DNA of 64,000 nucleotides from assembly GCF_028476545.1 (NCBI RefSeq), contig NW_026731670.1, positions 310,001 to 374,000 of the forward strand, read 5' to 3'. A program made the position numbers and the translations under genes. Within the stretch, counting starts at the first letter, position 1. Every line of letters starts with the position of its first letter. The stretch is from Physella acuta (lineage: Eukaryota > Mollusca > Gastropoda > Physidae). Below the pieces are notes generated by a model that saw only the letters and a list, made by a program, of their open reading frames with translations, was not told the origin of the DNA and did not search any database. Shown here piece by piece: positions 37,696 through 49,400 of the stretch.

Positions 37696-37953
37696 ATGCA
37701 CAACTGTTTTAAAATATTTAATGTTAGTATTGAAGTTGATTTTCTCCGGTTTTACTAAAACTACTAGATTAGAAGCTTATGATTTTAACAAAGGTAGTAG
37801 TAAAGTTCTATAAAACTATAACTGCTATGTTTTGTAAGACCTATGATGTATAAGTATTTCGTTTTTTCATGTAGGACCCCTGGTTATACTTTGTGATGTT
37901 TTGGTTATTAAGTTGATACTTTAAGAACCATTGTTTTCTATCTGAATACACAG
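37696..37953 (+). repeat. Tandem duplicate, copy 2
   Basis: Diverged copy of 35493-35750; the hAT-like element lies exactly at the junction between the two copies. Confidence 0.85.
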
Positions 37954-37959
37954 TATGAA

Positions 37960-39130
37960 AATAATTTTAGGGTGTGTTTAAGCAGTTATGAGAAATTACT
38001 TAGCGATAATTGTATAGAACGTAATCCATATTTGTAAAATAATAAATAAAGTTAGTATATTTTAATTAAGTGGTTTTTTTTTGTCAAACTAATTAAGGAT
38101 TGCCAGATAAGATTTTAAAAATGTCTTTTTAAACAACTATTTTACTTTAAGTGGTGCCGCGAGGCACGAATTGAACTTCATCTGTTAACATGCTTTTAGG
38201 GCAGACAAACACAAAAATCTATTATTTGAAAAATACAATAGCTCTTCTCTTAAGAAACATAAAAAAAGAAGTCAACGTCCACATTCAAAAGGCAGAAATT
38301 TGGGGGTAAGAGGCGAAACATTGAGTCCATGTGACTGGAGATGAGATTGTCTTAAACACAAAATATTATCGTCTAAATATCGCAAAATAGGGGTCACTTT
38401 TACTGTCAAAGCTCCTTCTATGACAACGAGGTGAGACAACCATCAAAGAACAAAGTCAAAAGCCGCCAGCATAATCGCCGAGACAATGCTAGCTGCTATC
38501 TTTAAAAGGTGAAAAATCGGGTTCATGAGACCATATTTCTCGAAGAAATAAAACGAACCAAATGTAGTAGACTGTTCACATGCCTTAACCGGACTACATA
38601 TTAAATACCGAAACAGAATTACATTCCAATAATGTAAATTGCGGATTACTTTAAACACATTTATATTATATAATATAATTCGTTTGATTGTGACACCAGT
38701 ATGCCATATTTAGTAAGTTACATTTTTTAGCAATATAAAACCGTACATTGACAAAAGGCCGACACTTTAAGTTTAAATGTTATCAATGGAAATATCTGAG
38801 TATAGTTAAAACTCTAATTGCTCTCATACTTTCTAATATTAATATCGATATCCAATTTAAAAAACCCTCTAAAACTTAAACACTAAACAATATTATAATA
38901 TTTTTTAATATCAATAAACACACCGTCTTACCAAATCAATACTAATAACAAAATAGGTTCTGATAGGCCCATACAATGAATATGTGGAGAGGTAAAATAA
39001 ATTCAGATACAAAAAATAAGTCAAGAGAAATTAACTTTCACTTTAAAGTTATCAATAAATATTGGAGATTTATAACGATGTCATCTGATATGAAATCGAT
39101 AGAGATCATGGTGCTATTTTGTTAGGTGAA
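37960..39130. other. Non-coding stretch
   Basis: No supported gene and no element recognised. Confidence 0.4.
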
Positions 39131-39134
39131 AAGA

Positions 39135-39200
39135 ATGACATGGTTGAGTGGTAGAGTGTGAGACTGCAAATCTCATCACCGGAGTTTAGATCCTAGATTA
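39135..39200 (+). repeat. tRNA-Cys-like pseudogene or SINE head
   Basis: TGGTTGAGTGGTAGAGTG (A-box-like), ACTGCAAATCT (a GCA anticodon-like loop) and GAGTTTAGATCCT (B-box-like) occur at tRNA spacing. The acceptor stem does not pair, so it is not a functional tRNA gene. Confidence 0.5.
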
Positions 39201-39254
39201 AGTCAATAAAGTAACATTAAATGCATACAAAATGTGGCTGGATATGCATTAGAC

Positions 39255-39515
39255 ACAGATTAATGAATTAAATGTCAGTGAACATAAAAGGCAAATTAAG
39301 AAAATAAATGTTACTGCACATTGGTAGATAATTGTAGATAGTAAATGTCAAGAAGCAATGATGGATAATTGATGTAAATAAATATCACTGAACAGATGTA
39401 TAATGTAAAGTAAATGTCACCGAGCACTTTTGGATAATTATGTAAGCAAATGTCACTGAAAATTGGTATATAATTAAGGAACAAATGTCACTGAGCATGG
39501 TAGTGATGGCCGATA
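39255..39515 (+). repeat. Diverged minisatellite, about 45-bp unit
   Basis: The core AAATGTCACTGA(A/G)CA ... GATAATTA recurs about six times with substitutions and small indels. Confidence 0.7.
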
Positions 39516-40290
39516 AAAGCTGACGAGCGTCAGTTGATCTGCTAACATGGACTAGCATGTATGAAAAATTTGTTTGGTTGCTACTTAACACCAGAAACTT
39601 GCTGGGAATAAAACTTTAGGTGTAGTTGTGCTTTTTATTATCATGGCAAATATTACTAATTCACCTGTGCATCCCATAGGGTTTGAACTTTGTCCAGAAC
39701 TAGAATAGGTGTGCTGCTCTTTTAAAATATAGTGCATGTGTTTGATTGATGTAGTAAAATAGCCATCAACAGCAGGTTTAGATTTTTTTCAAGAAAGGAT
39801 CCCAGCCAACTTTTTAAAATATATGTGTAAATTTTAAAGAAATATTTTTAAAATTTTTTTTTTTATTTTTTACATTTTTAAGTTCTATTTTTAACTTGTG
39901 ATGTGTCAAAGTGAATTTTTATTAAATAAAGGAATTGGGCTGTTTCATGTTGAGTGAACGATAGAAATGTGAACCTAAATTCCATTTGCAAAGGAAATGT
40001 TGAAACACATGTATGAGTCTAAAAACGGTGGAATTGTATTAAAATGTGATATTGAAGTAATTTTAAAAAGATTTTTTAAAAATAGGCCTACCTGCCATTT
40101 CAGGAATTTACCTGTTCAGATGATAATCAAAGGTAAGTAACTAATTTTTTAATCACTTTTTTATTAGCTCGGCTGTTAAAGTGTCTTTTAAATCTTCATT
40201 ACAATGGAGATGATAATTTCCATAAATTTTGCTATGTTATGATTTATTAAAACTGTTGGACTTTGGAATGTGGTAAATTGCAATTTTTCG

Positions 40291-40770
40291 TTATCGTTAT
40301 CGTTATCGTTATCGTTATCGTTATCGTTATCGTTATCGTTATCGTTATCGTTATCGTTATCGTTATCGTTATCGTTATCGTTATCGTTATCGTTATCGTT
40401 ATCGTTATCGTTATCGTTATCGTTATCGTTATCGTTATCGTTATCGTTATCGTTATCGTTATCGTTATCGTTATCGTTATCGTTATCGTTATCGTTATCG
40501 TTATCGTTATCGTTATCGTTATCGTTATCGTTATCGTTATCGTTATCGTTATCGTTATCGTTATCGTTATCGTTATCGTTATCGTTATCGTTATCGTTAT
40601 CGTTATCGTTATCGTTATCGTTATCGTTATCGTTATCGTTATCGTTATCGTTATCGTTATCGTTATCGTTATCGTTATCGTTATCGTTATCGTTATCGTT
40701 ATCGTTATCGTTATCGTTATCGTTATCGTTATCGCTATCGCTATCGCTATCGTTATCGTTATCGTTATCG
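40291..40770 (+). repeat. (TTATCG)80 hexanucleotide array
   Basis: 480 bp, exactly 80 hexamers. Seventy-seven are TTATCG; units 75-77 (40735-40752) are CTATCG. All three plus-strand frames are open through it, producing spurious Val-Ile, Leu-Ser and Tyr-Arg polymers. The reverse strand is (CGATAA)n, a run of GATAA cores. Confidence 0.98.
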
Positions 40771-41129
40771 TTTTAAATTTTAACTATAAACTTCAAAAGG
40801 ATTTCGAACAGAGATGTTAGGGATTTTTTCTAAAAATGATGAAAGCTTTAAATGTTTACTCGCTAAATATATTTATCACTAATACTTTACATTTCCCGTA
40901 TTTTTATTATTTCAATATATATTTGACTGAAACACTACTACATTTTTTTTTTAAATTAAATTATAAAAAACAAAAAATAACACATCTATTGTATTGAAGG
41001 CCAGTCAAGGAATGATTGAAAGTCTTCCTGGTAGAGAAAATATTGTCATATTTTCGTAATTATACCCCAGCCCTATCCTTCAATATTTAAAACACCAACA
41101 ATTTCGAATAAGTGGTAGTCTATGTTTGT

Positions 41130-41786
41130 TACTTTCTCTTATCCAGAGTACAGAGGAGGAATTTTAATCCTACTAAATACTAATCACATATTTTGAAAGT
41201 TTTCGCTGTTTTAAACATGCCAGCTTCATAAATAACGAACCGCAAAGGATGCGTTCTAATCGTGCAAAAATCTTAACAGAGATTTTTAAAAACTTGGACG
41301 TTTTACATATCTTCGGAACGGAAAGACTTAGTTTTGCAGTATTGTCTGTTTATCTTTGATATCTGTAAACACGACATCTGAAGTATCTTTCCGGTTATGT
41401 TGACAGTTCATATAACTATTATATTTAATTGTTGCATCTGTATCAACCTTAATGCATTTTCCAGTAAACTGCATTCGTACATATTTTGCTTCCGGTTTAT
41501 CAACAGCGGAGTTTAAGTAAGATAGATTGAATTTCATACATGTATTAAATTGTATGGCAGTATTACGTCAACGTTTGAACGTTTTCGTGTAATCGGATAT
41601 GGTATTTTCCGAGTGAACACTTGAATTTCAGTACTGTGTTAGTTATGTAAAAATGTTTCATAAATACGTATACAATCTGATATCTAGAACGTTATTCATT
41701 TTTGAGTGAACTTCGATAACCGAATCTTGTACTTTAAGATACTTCCAGTTTCAAAAACAATGATTGCGTAAATACCGTTTCACTTA
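41130..41786 (+). repeat. Repeat family R1, decayed copy, 5' part
   Basis: TTACTTTCTCTTATCCAGAG, ATCGTGCAAAAATC, GACGTTTTACATAT and CTGTAAACACGA follow the family order with many changes. The copy is interrupted by the MITE at 41787 and resumes at about 42370. Confidence 0.6.
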
Positions 41787-42157
41787 AGGGGTCATCCATA
41801 AAAGACGTAACCCTTTTTTTGACGATTTTTACTTCCTCCTCCCTCCCCTCCGTCACACGTCGTCACAAAAAGCCAGACCCCTTCCTAAAATGACGTCAAA
41901 CCTCAGCCTATAACTCCCCTCGAAATTGCTGTTGGATTTTTCTAAAACATCGACAATTCCTATTACAACTATTAAAAATGTTTTCTAAAACGCGAAATAA
42001 CGGCTAAAACTCGTTTTCTAACATTGCTTTTTTATAATGCAAAAAAGTGACGTCACACCATCTGAACCCCCCTCCCCTCCCCCTCATCACACACCGTCAC
42101 AAAATTACGGACCCCTCCTCCCCCCTACGAGTGTGACATCATTTATGGACGACCCCT
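41787..42157. mobile_element. MITE with AGGGGTCATCCATAAA termini, copy B
   Basis: The left end AGGGGTCATCCATAAAAGACG and the reversed right end AGGGGTCGTCCATAAATGATG form an inverted pair, with subterminal TCACACGTCGTCAC and TCACACACCGTCAC. It is 371 bp, non-coding, and inserted within an R1 copy. TTA|AGGGG on one side and CCCCT|AAG on the other leave the target-site length ambiguous. Confidence 0.85.
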
Positions 42158-42369
42158 AAGTCAACAGAATTGTATAAATAGGTATACGTTTTTTTGGCAC
42201 TGTTTAATATTGAACGATTTTAGGAGACCAAAAAAATAGTACTTTATGCTGTTTTTTGTTTCTCAAATAACATCTATTCTAATAGACAGATTAATTCCAA
42301 ACTTTTTACCCAGATTAAGACTCAATGAAAATTAACTGTAACATTTGCTTTTTAAGAATATTCAACGCG

Positions 42370-42540
42370 TTGTTAAATTGGTGCGCAATTATTTTTTATT
42401 GTTCTATTTAGATAAAATAAGTATTAATAAATTAATAAAAATCATTTTTGTTACAAGATCGCACTGAAAGTGCGATCTTCCTTACTGCTAGAAAAGAGTA
42501 CACGAGAATATTTAGGGGAGATCACTACCTCTTTTTATTT
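42370..42540 (+). repeat. Repeat family R1, 3' end of the interrupted copy
   Basis: TTGGTGCGCAATTATTTTTT and ATATTTAGGGGAGATCACTAC are the family's 3' phrases. Confidence 0.65.
42455..42479. other. Perfect 11-bp hairpin
   Basis: AAGATCGCACT GAA AGTGCGATCTT: an 11-bp exact stem with a 3-nt loop, inside the R1 3' region. Other R1 copies lack it. Confidence 0.8.
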
Positions 42541-42559
42541 TAATAAGTCCGTTGAAGCC

Positions 42560-43718
42560 CATAACTTATTCAACTATCAATACACCGCTCACGTAAGTTT
42601 AAAATCAATGGTAACATCTGGCAAACAATTAGCAGCTAAGCATAACCAGAAATCACGTGTAGGCCACGCCTATGTAGTCTAGATATTGGTCGAGTGGTTA
42701 TAAGTATTAGTAATCAGCAACATGAAATTAAAAAATATTCGCAGCAACAAAAGTTTAGAATTCTTGATACGGATAGGTAAGTTAAGCGTATTATTGAGTA
42801 TCATATTATATAAAAACCCATGTACACACTTGCCTCTCTCCCTCTTTATTAAGATTTTTCCTAACATAGGAGATCAGTTTTTATCACACGTGTAGAACGT
42901 AAAGATCCTACATTTGGTCAGATAAATATAATGATAATACTGAATTTATCATGCCGCATGTTTTTCTACGAGGCAATCAAAAGTAAAGTCATATTCGAAG
43001 ATAGAAACACACCTTTAATTATGAAACCTGAGAAGTAAAGCTTTCTTCAACAAGTAATTTCAAGAGAGATATATTAATTAACATAGAAAAACGATCACAT
43101 GCAAATAGAATAACGTCACATAAAACGAATTTAATATTATATTTAAAATGAAACAATTTAAATGATCGGAGTCATTGATTGTTTAATTTTTTTTTAAAAT
43201 GAATAAAAACTCGAAATGATACAAAGTTTTAATGGCGTCACAACATTAGACGTGTAGCCTATTCATCTTAATAACATATATTATTGGCTACGGTCGATGT
43301 TAGGGTTTCAAAATTTAGTTCCATATTCAGTACATTTAGTTCCTATTAATGCTACTATTTTGATTGAATTTTCGCTTTGTGTTCTATTTCAGGATAGCAT
43401 TAAAATACCTGTTTAGGATTGAGTTTTATTTTTTTATTAAAATTATTATTTATTGTTAAAATACCGTTTCTCCATTAATTTACGTTTACATTTGCATTTC
43501 CGGATCCGGTTATGATACTGGGTTAGTTCATTAATGGCTACATTTTTAGATCCAGATACAATTCTTGTTTAAGGGGAAAACAGCTTAGAGTCCGTTCCCC
43601 CCCCCCCCCCCCTAAACAACATAAGTGTCTAGTTTAAAACATAACTCTAAAGAGTAAACAAATGCAATTTTAGTGGTTTTATCTCTATGATTTAGGGCGT
43701 CGTGTCCCAATCACGACA
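42560..43718 (+). promoter_or_regulatory. Upstream region of the galectin-like gene, duplicated at about 61105-62596
   Basis: Phrases occur in the same order in both places: ACATCTGGCAAACAATTAGC, CTCTCTCCCTCT, TTTTTCCTA, CCGTTTCTCCATTAA, and finally AGGGCGTCGTG just before the ATG. No core promoter element stands out. A third partial copy of the ACATCTGG(C/A)AAACAATTAGC segment lies at about 56320-56560. Confidence 0.6.
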
Positions 43719-43970
43719 ATGAAACTACAAGTTTTGTTGGTTTCTTATCTGACTACGTTAAATTGCTTGACGTTTGTGGAAGGAACAAATGAGATGCTAA
43801 GCTCAAGTGTAGATGGCGTAAACAAAACAAGCTCACATGTTAATGGCAGAGATGACGAGACCAGCACTAATCTTCAAAGCAGATCATCTGAGGGAGTAAA
43901 TCTTGCCTGACGTTATAATTATAAATCATTTATCGGTCTTTTATACTGCTCTATGTTGGGTTTACATGTA

Positions 43971-44025
<55 letters not shown>

Positions 44026-44075
44026 ATTTACATGAAAATTATATTACATATATAAATAAATAAATAAATAAATAA

Positions 44076-44149
<74 letters not shown>

Positions 44150-46340
44150 TTTTCCGGTAACATAAAATAGTACTTACTCTACATCTGCTTTTTCAAAAGC
44201 CAAAATTTTAGTATAGTTTAAGTTAGGTGGACAAAATTTGAAGTAAAATTATTACATCTTTATCGCTTGTTCCTACAGAATTTTAAAGGATTAAATTATT
44301 TTATTTTTTCAATTCCGAGGCTTAATTTTCCTAACTCTGAGACTTTATATCGATATTAACATTATTTATTTTTACAGTATAAAATGCCTTATGTTGGAGA
44401 AATTCAGTTTCCGATGTATTCAGGAAAAGAGATTGCTATCGAAGGAGTTATACAAGACGATGCTTCATAGTTAGTTGTAAAATGTTTTTAAAAGTTGATA
44501 CAAAATTTATAACATTTTCTTTATTTAAAATTTATAATGTACTGGAAAGGCCTTGCACTGGCTTTTGCTAAAACCTATCTGCAAATGACCGTGACTAGTC
44601 TGTTTATTAAGCAGCATATACCTGGCCATGCCTGCATTTAGGGAATTCACTCACCACAAACATAAAAAATACTCAATCACAAACTCAAATGCGAAAGTAA
44701 AAACAAAACAAACGCAAACAAAATCACAATCGAAAACGAAAACGGAACGCAAACAAAAAAGCAAACGTAAACACAAGTGTAAACGCAAACACAAACGCAA
44801 ACAGAAAAGCAATTGCAATCTCAAGTACCTTACACAAATGCAAACATAAACGCAAACACAAAACAAATTACTAACGCAAACGAAAACGCAAACGCAAACA
44901 TAACAGAAGCATAAGCGCAAATGCCAACGCAAACACAATTGCAAACGGAAAATTAAAGGCAAACGCAAAATCAAATGTAATCGCAAACTTATAAACAAAC
45001 CCAAACGCAAAAACATATAAAAACACAACAAAAAACAACTAAGGCAAATCAAAGCACAAACAGAAACGCAAAACAAAACACACAAACACCAAAAAAAAGC
45101 AAATACAAGCACAATTCCAAAACCAAAACAATAAAAATCGCAAACACAATAAACGAATTATTAACGCAATCATAAACACACACACATACAAAAATGCAAA
45201 CAAAAACACAAACGCAAACATGAAAGCTAACGCAAACACAAGTGTAAACGCAAACACAAACGCAAACAGAAAAGCAATTGCAATCTCAAGTACCTTACAC
45301 AAATGCAAACATAAACGCAAACACAAAACAAATTACTAACGCAAACGAAAACGCAAACGCAAACATAACAGAAGCATAAGCGCTAATGCCAACGCAAACA
45401 CAATTGCAAACAGAAAATTAAAGGCAAACGCAAAATCAAATGTAATCGCAAACTTATAAACAAACCCAAACGCAAAAACATATAAAAACACAACAAAAAA
45501 CAACTAAGGCAAATCAAAGCACAAACAGAAACGCAAAACAAAACACACAAACACCAAAAAAAACGCAAATACAAACACAATTCCAAAACCAAAACAATAA
45601 AAATCGCAAACACAATAAACAAACAATTAACGCAATCATAAACACACACACATACAAAAATGCAAACGAAAACACAAACGCAAACATGAAAGCTAACGCA
45701 AACACAACCGCAAACACTAAAGCTAACGAAAACAGAAAAGCCGCCATAAAAACAAACTTTAAAAGCGGGTTTTCTATATTTTATTTATGTAATTGGTACA
45801 AACTATTTAATGTATATACTTTTTACAAACAAAATGGAAAAATTTGCAAAGGGTAATACATTAACAGAGTTAATTTCATCTTTATATATTAGATATAAAT
45901 AAACATTTACTATGTTCATTATTACACGCTTTTTTAAGAGCAAAACAATTAACTATGAATTTAGTGCGTTTCAGTTTTTTAATGTCAATGAATTTTAATT
46001 GCGAGATATTTTAGCATAAAGAAAAAAGAACAGTAATTATTACGTTAGAAAAAGTAAATCTCAATTCTAATGATACTACAAATTTGATATGCCCACAGCT
46101 TCTCCGTGAAACTCTGCAATACTGAAGTGTGTGACTACAACGTGCCTTTCATAATGCTGATTGACTTCATTGACAAAATGCGGGTGATGTCGTCTTATTA
46201 TGATTTCCCTTCTGAAGGAATAGAAGATACTGGAGAATTACCGTTCAAACCTGGAATGCAATTTAAACTTGATATAAAAATTACGAACGATCATTTTACG
46301 GTAAACACACACACACACTTACGCACACGAACACACACAC

Positions 46341-46422
<82 letters not shown>

Positions 46423-49400
46423 GTTTTTTTAAAAACGTAACATTCTTTCATTTCAAACATTCGTGTATCGATTTAATTCTTAATTAACTCCAAAGAAATA
46501 TAAAAGCAGAAATTGTAAACAATCTCGTAAAACGGGATGAACAAAAAAATTTAAATCGAAATTTTCTAACATATCTTGTCTCAGGTTTGGGTTAACGGAA
46601 ACTCAATTGACTCGTTCGAAAATCAAATGCCCTTAGAAGATATTTTGTACATACACGTCGACGGGCAAGCAGAGGTTAACTGGATTCTATTCTCAGTAAG
46701 TTTGCAATGTGCAATATGATGAAACATAATTTGACTTGTCCTGTCGCATATACGTTTTATATTTTATTTATGTCATTTACTACAACACACAACGTACACA
46801 CGCATTAGCAATGTATTGTATCCAGGAATTAAATTTATTTTTTATATACTCTATAACAAAAGCTGTGTCTTTTATGCACTATTACAACTTCCACCAGAGC
46901 ACCGTGAAACTTAGCGAAAAAGCTTAGAATACTCCTAGAGAGGTGTATTTGTAAAAAAAAATTCAAATTTGTAGGGGTGCACCGATAAATACGGCCCAAG
47001 CTCAGGCATTGTTTACATTTAAATAACTCAGTTTTAGAAAAAAAATTACACGTCTGAGAATATAAGATTGGTGAAACTCTTCTTATATATTTCGTAAGAG
47101 TTTTTTTCTATCCGCGCGGGGACGGGCAAGCTAGTTCTAAATATAATTTATAATTATTTTGTAAAGCTCATAACTGTATCTATTTTTGTTTGTTTTGTTA
47201 TTAACTATGATTAATGTTATTAAAAACTTTTTTTTTCAGAAAATGAACCCCGTAAGTGTGTACGCAATTAATATTTTTAAATATAATATTATTTCTAGCA
47301 TAGATTAATTATTCTCATTTTAATATAAGAAAAACAATTTTTATAACAATTTCAATATGCTTCGAAAAAAGAATTTGCGACGTAACACAAATAATGTATA
47401 CATTTAAAATAATCAGTATTAAATTAAAAAAAAAACAATTTTTTTTCTAAATTTAAGGCCGGTATGGAAATAATTGAAAGACGAAATGGCGGTGAAAAAA
47501 TTGTAATCTATGGATATCCAACCAACGATACTTACGGGTTTGTATAAATACATAATTAACCTTTTTGGTTCAGTAGTAAATATTTTTTAATTAAATCTCT
47601 CAAGTATTTACATTTTATACTTTTCCTAGCATTGGGCATGTGATTTATTTAAAATCTGAGGATTACAAAGAATGCAAAACCAAAGATTATGCAAAGTATG
47701 TTGGACGAAAATGTTTCACATTTAAAACTTATTTCTGAAATTTTAATTTCAAATTATTGCCATTTATATGATGAAGATATGTTTGATTTGTTTGTTCATA
47801 GTAAACTATTTTTTCAGGTTTAACATTAACATTAAATGCATAGAGGATGGCAGTGGAAATAATGTTTTCCACCTAGACCCAAGTTTTATTCACGGGGTTG
47901 ATATTAGAAAAACTGTCATTGACCATTATCAAAACGGAAAATGGGTTAACTATGTTAAATATGACTATTTTGACTTCGAAATTAAAAAGATGTTCATCTT
48001 ATAGTTATAGTAAACTTTTTTTCAGGTTTTCATTCAACATTAAATGCGTACAAGATGGAAGTAACAATATTGTCGTCCACCTAAACATAAGGTTTAACAC
48101 AAGAAAAACTGTTATTGACTATTTTCAAAAAGGAGAATGGGCTTTCAACTCTATCGATACTGTCTTTGACTATTTTGACTTCAAAATTAGAGAGCAGTTT
48201 ATTGTTCAGTTTTTAACAAGTCCAGGTTCAACTTTGGTATTTTAACATTTTTTTTTTTTTAAATTTAGATTACACAGATAAAACAAATATTTTTATTTAA
48301 CATGTTTCACCGTGATTAATAAATCCATATGTTAATACTTGTTAACCTTCAGACAAAAAAAAAAGTATATAGCCACTAATAGCAGTTCTTGTGGCCATGG
48401 AAACCACGAGGTGTGAAAACTAACACATTTTGAAAACTCTATGTCTGTTCTCAAAATAGATTTCTTATATCTGACAACATATTTACAAATTTATCAAAAG
48501 AATCTATACATTTATACGTTTTGACATTGTGATAGCATTTATTTATTTTTAATACACATTTCTCGTAGAACTATGAACAAAAAATAGGGGTTGTGCTATA
48601 TAAATATCAATATTTCCTAGAGCATTGCAGTAAACTTAACTTACAAACAAAGTTTTGAAGATTGGAATAAAAAGGTGAATGCATTTAAAAGTTTCAGTCT
48701 GTTACGACAAAGGTTTCCTGAGCATTAGCTATTTGATTTTTGCGTAAAATTACAAAGTTGAGAAAACTTGAAAAGAATGTAGGAAATGGCACTGTACGGT
48801 TCCTCTTACAGGAAACAATAAACGACGTCTTGTTTAATGTGGAAGATTCATTGGAATAATAAAATGAATATTGATTTTACTTTTAAGTTTCAGAATTTTT
48901 TTTTATATAAGCAGAAATAATGTATACAGGATTAAAGAATATTATAATTATACATTAAATATCATATTCTCCAAGTACTATTCGAAGAACAACTATTAAC
49001 TGACTAGATTAAGTTCTGTTTGTTAGCTGGTCTTCTCACTTCTTTACAATGTCTATCACTTTTTAATTTTTAACGTGCACACGTTTATTGACTCTTGATA
49101 ATAGCTTATAACCCAATCATGTGTTCAGTGCTTGACGCTAGAGACTCCGCCCCCCCCCCATTGATGTTAATGATGCGTGAGAGATAGAAGCCGTACATTA
49201 CAAATGATCAGTCAACCTTGAATAACATTTGCGTGTAGTTATGATCAAGTATTACGTTTATGCTTATCAGCGATCCATTTCGTGTTTAAATGAGTGTTTG
49301 TAAACCATACACGCAACATAATGCTTACACACGTAAAGTCTAATGTACCCGTTCAACCCTAACACAAAATGATGTAACGCGATTATAAACAGGTCGATGG

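Noticed and set aside
39135-39200. Functional tRNA-Cys gene
   Set aside because: A and B boxes and a GCA loop are present, but the acceptor and T stems do not pair, so it fits a pseudogene or SINE head.
40263-40820. Open frames of 168-185 codons in the hexamer array
   Set aside because: Pure TTATCG repetition leaves all three plus frames open; the products are Val-Ile, Leu-Ser or Tyr-Arg polymers with no domain.
44628-45747. Long minus- and plus-strand frames in the AACGCA tract
   Set aside because: Low-complexity Lys/Thr or Phe/Leu/Cys strings from a T-poor repeat. They are not membrane proteins despite their hydrophobic look.
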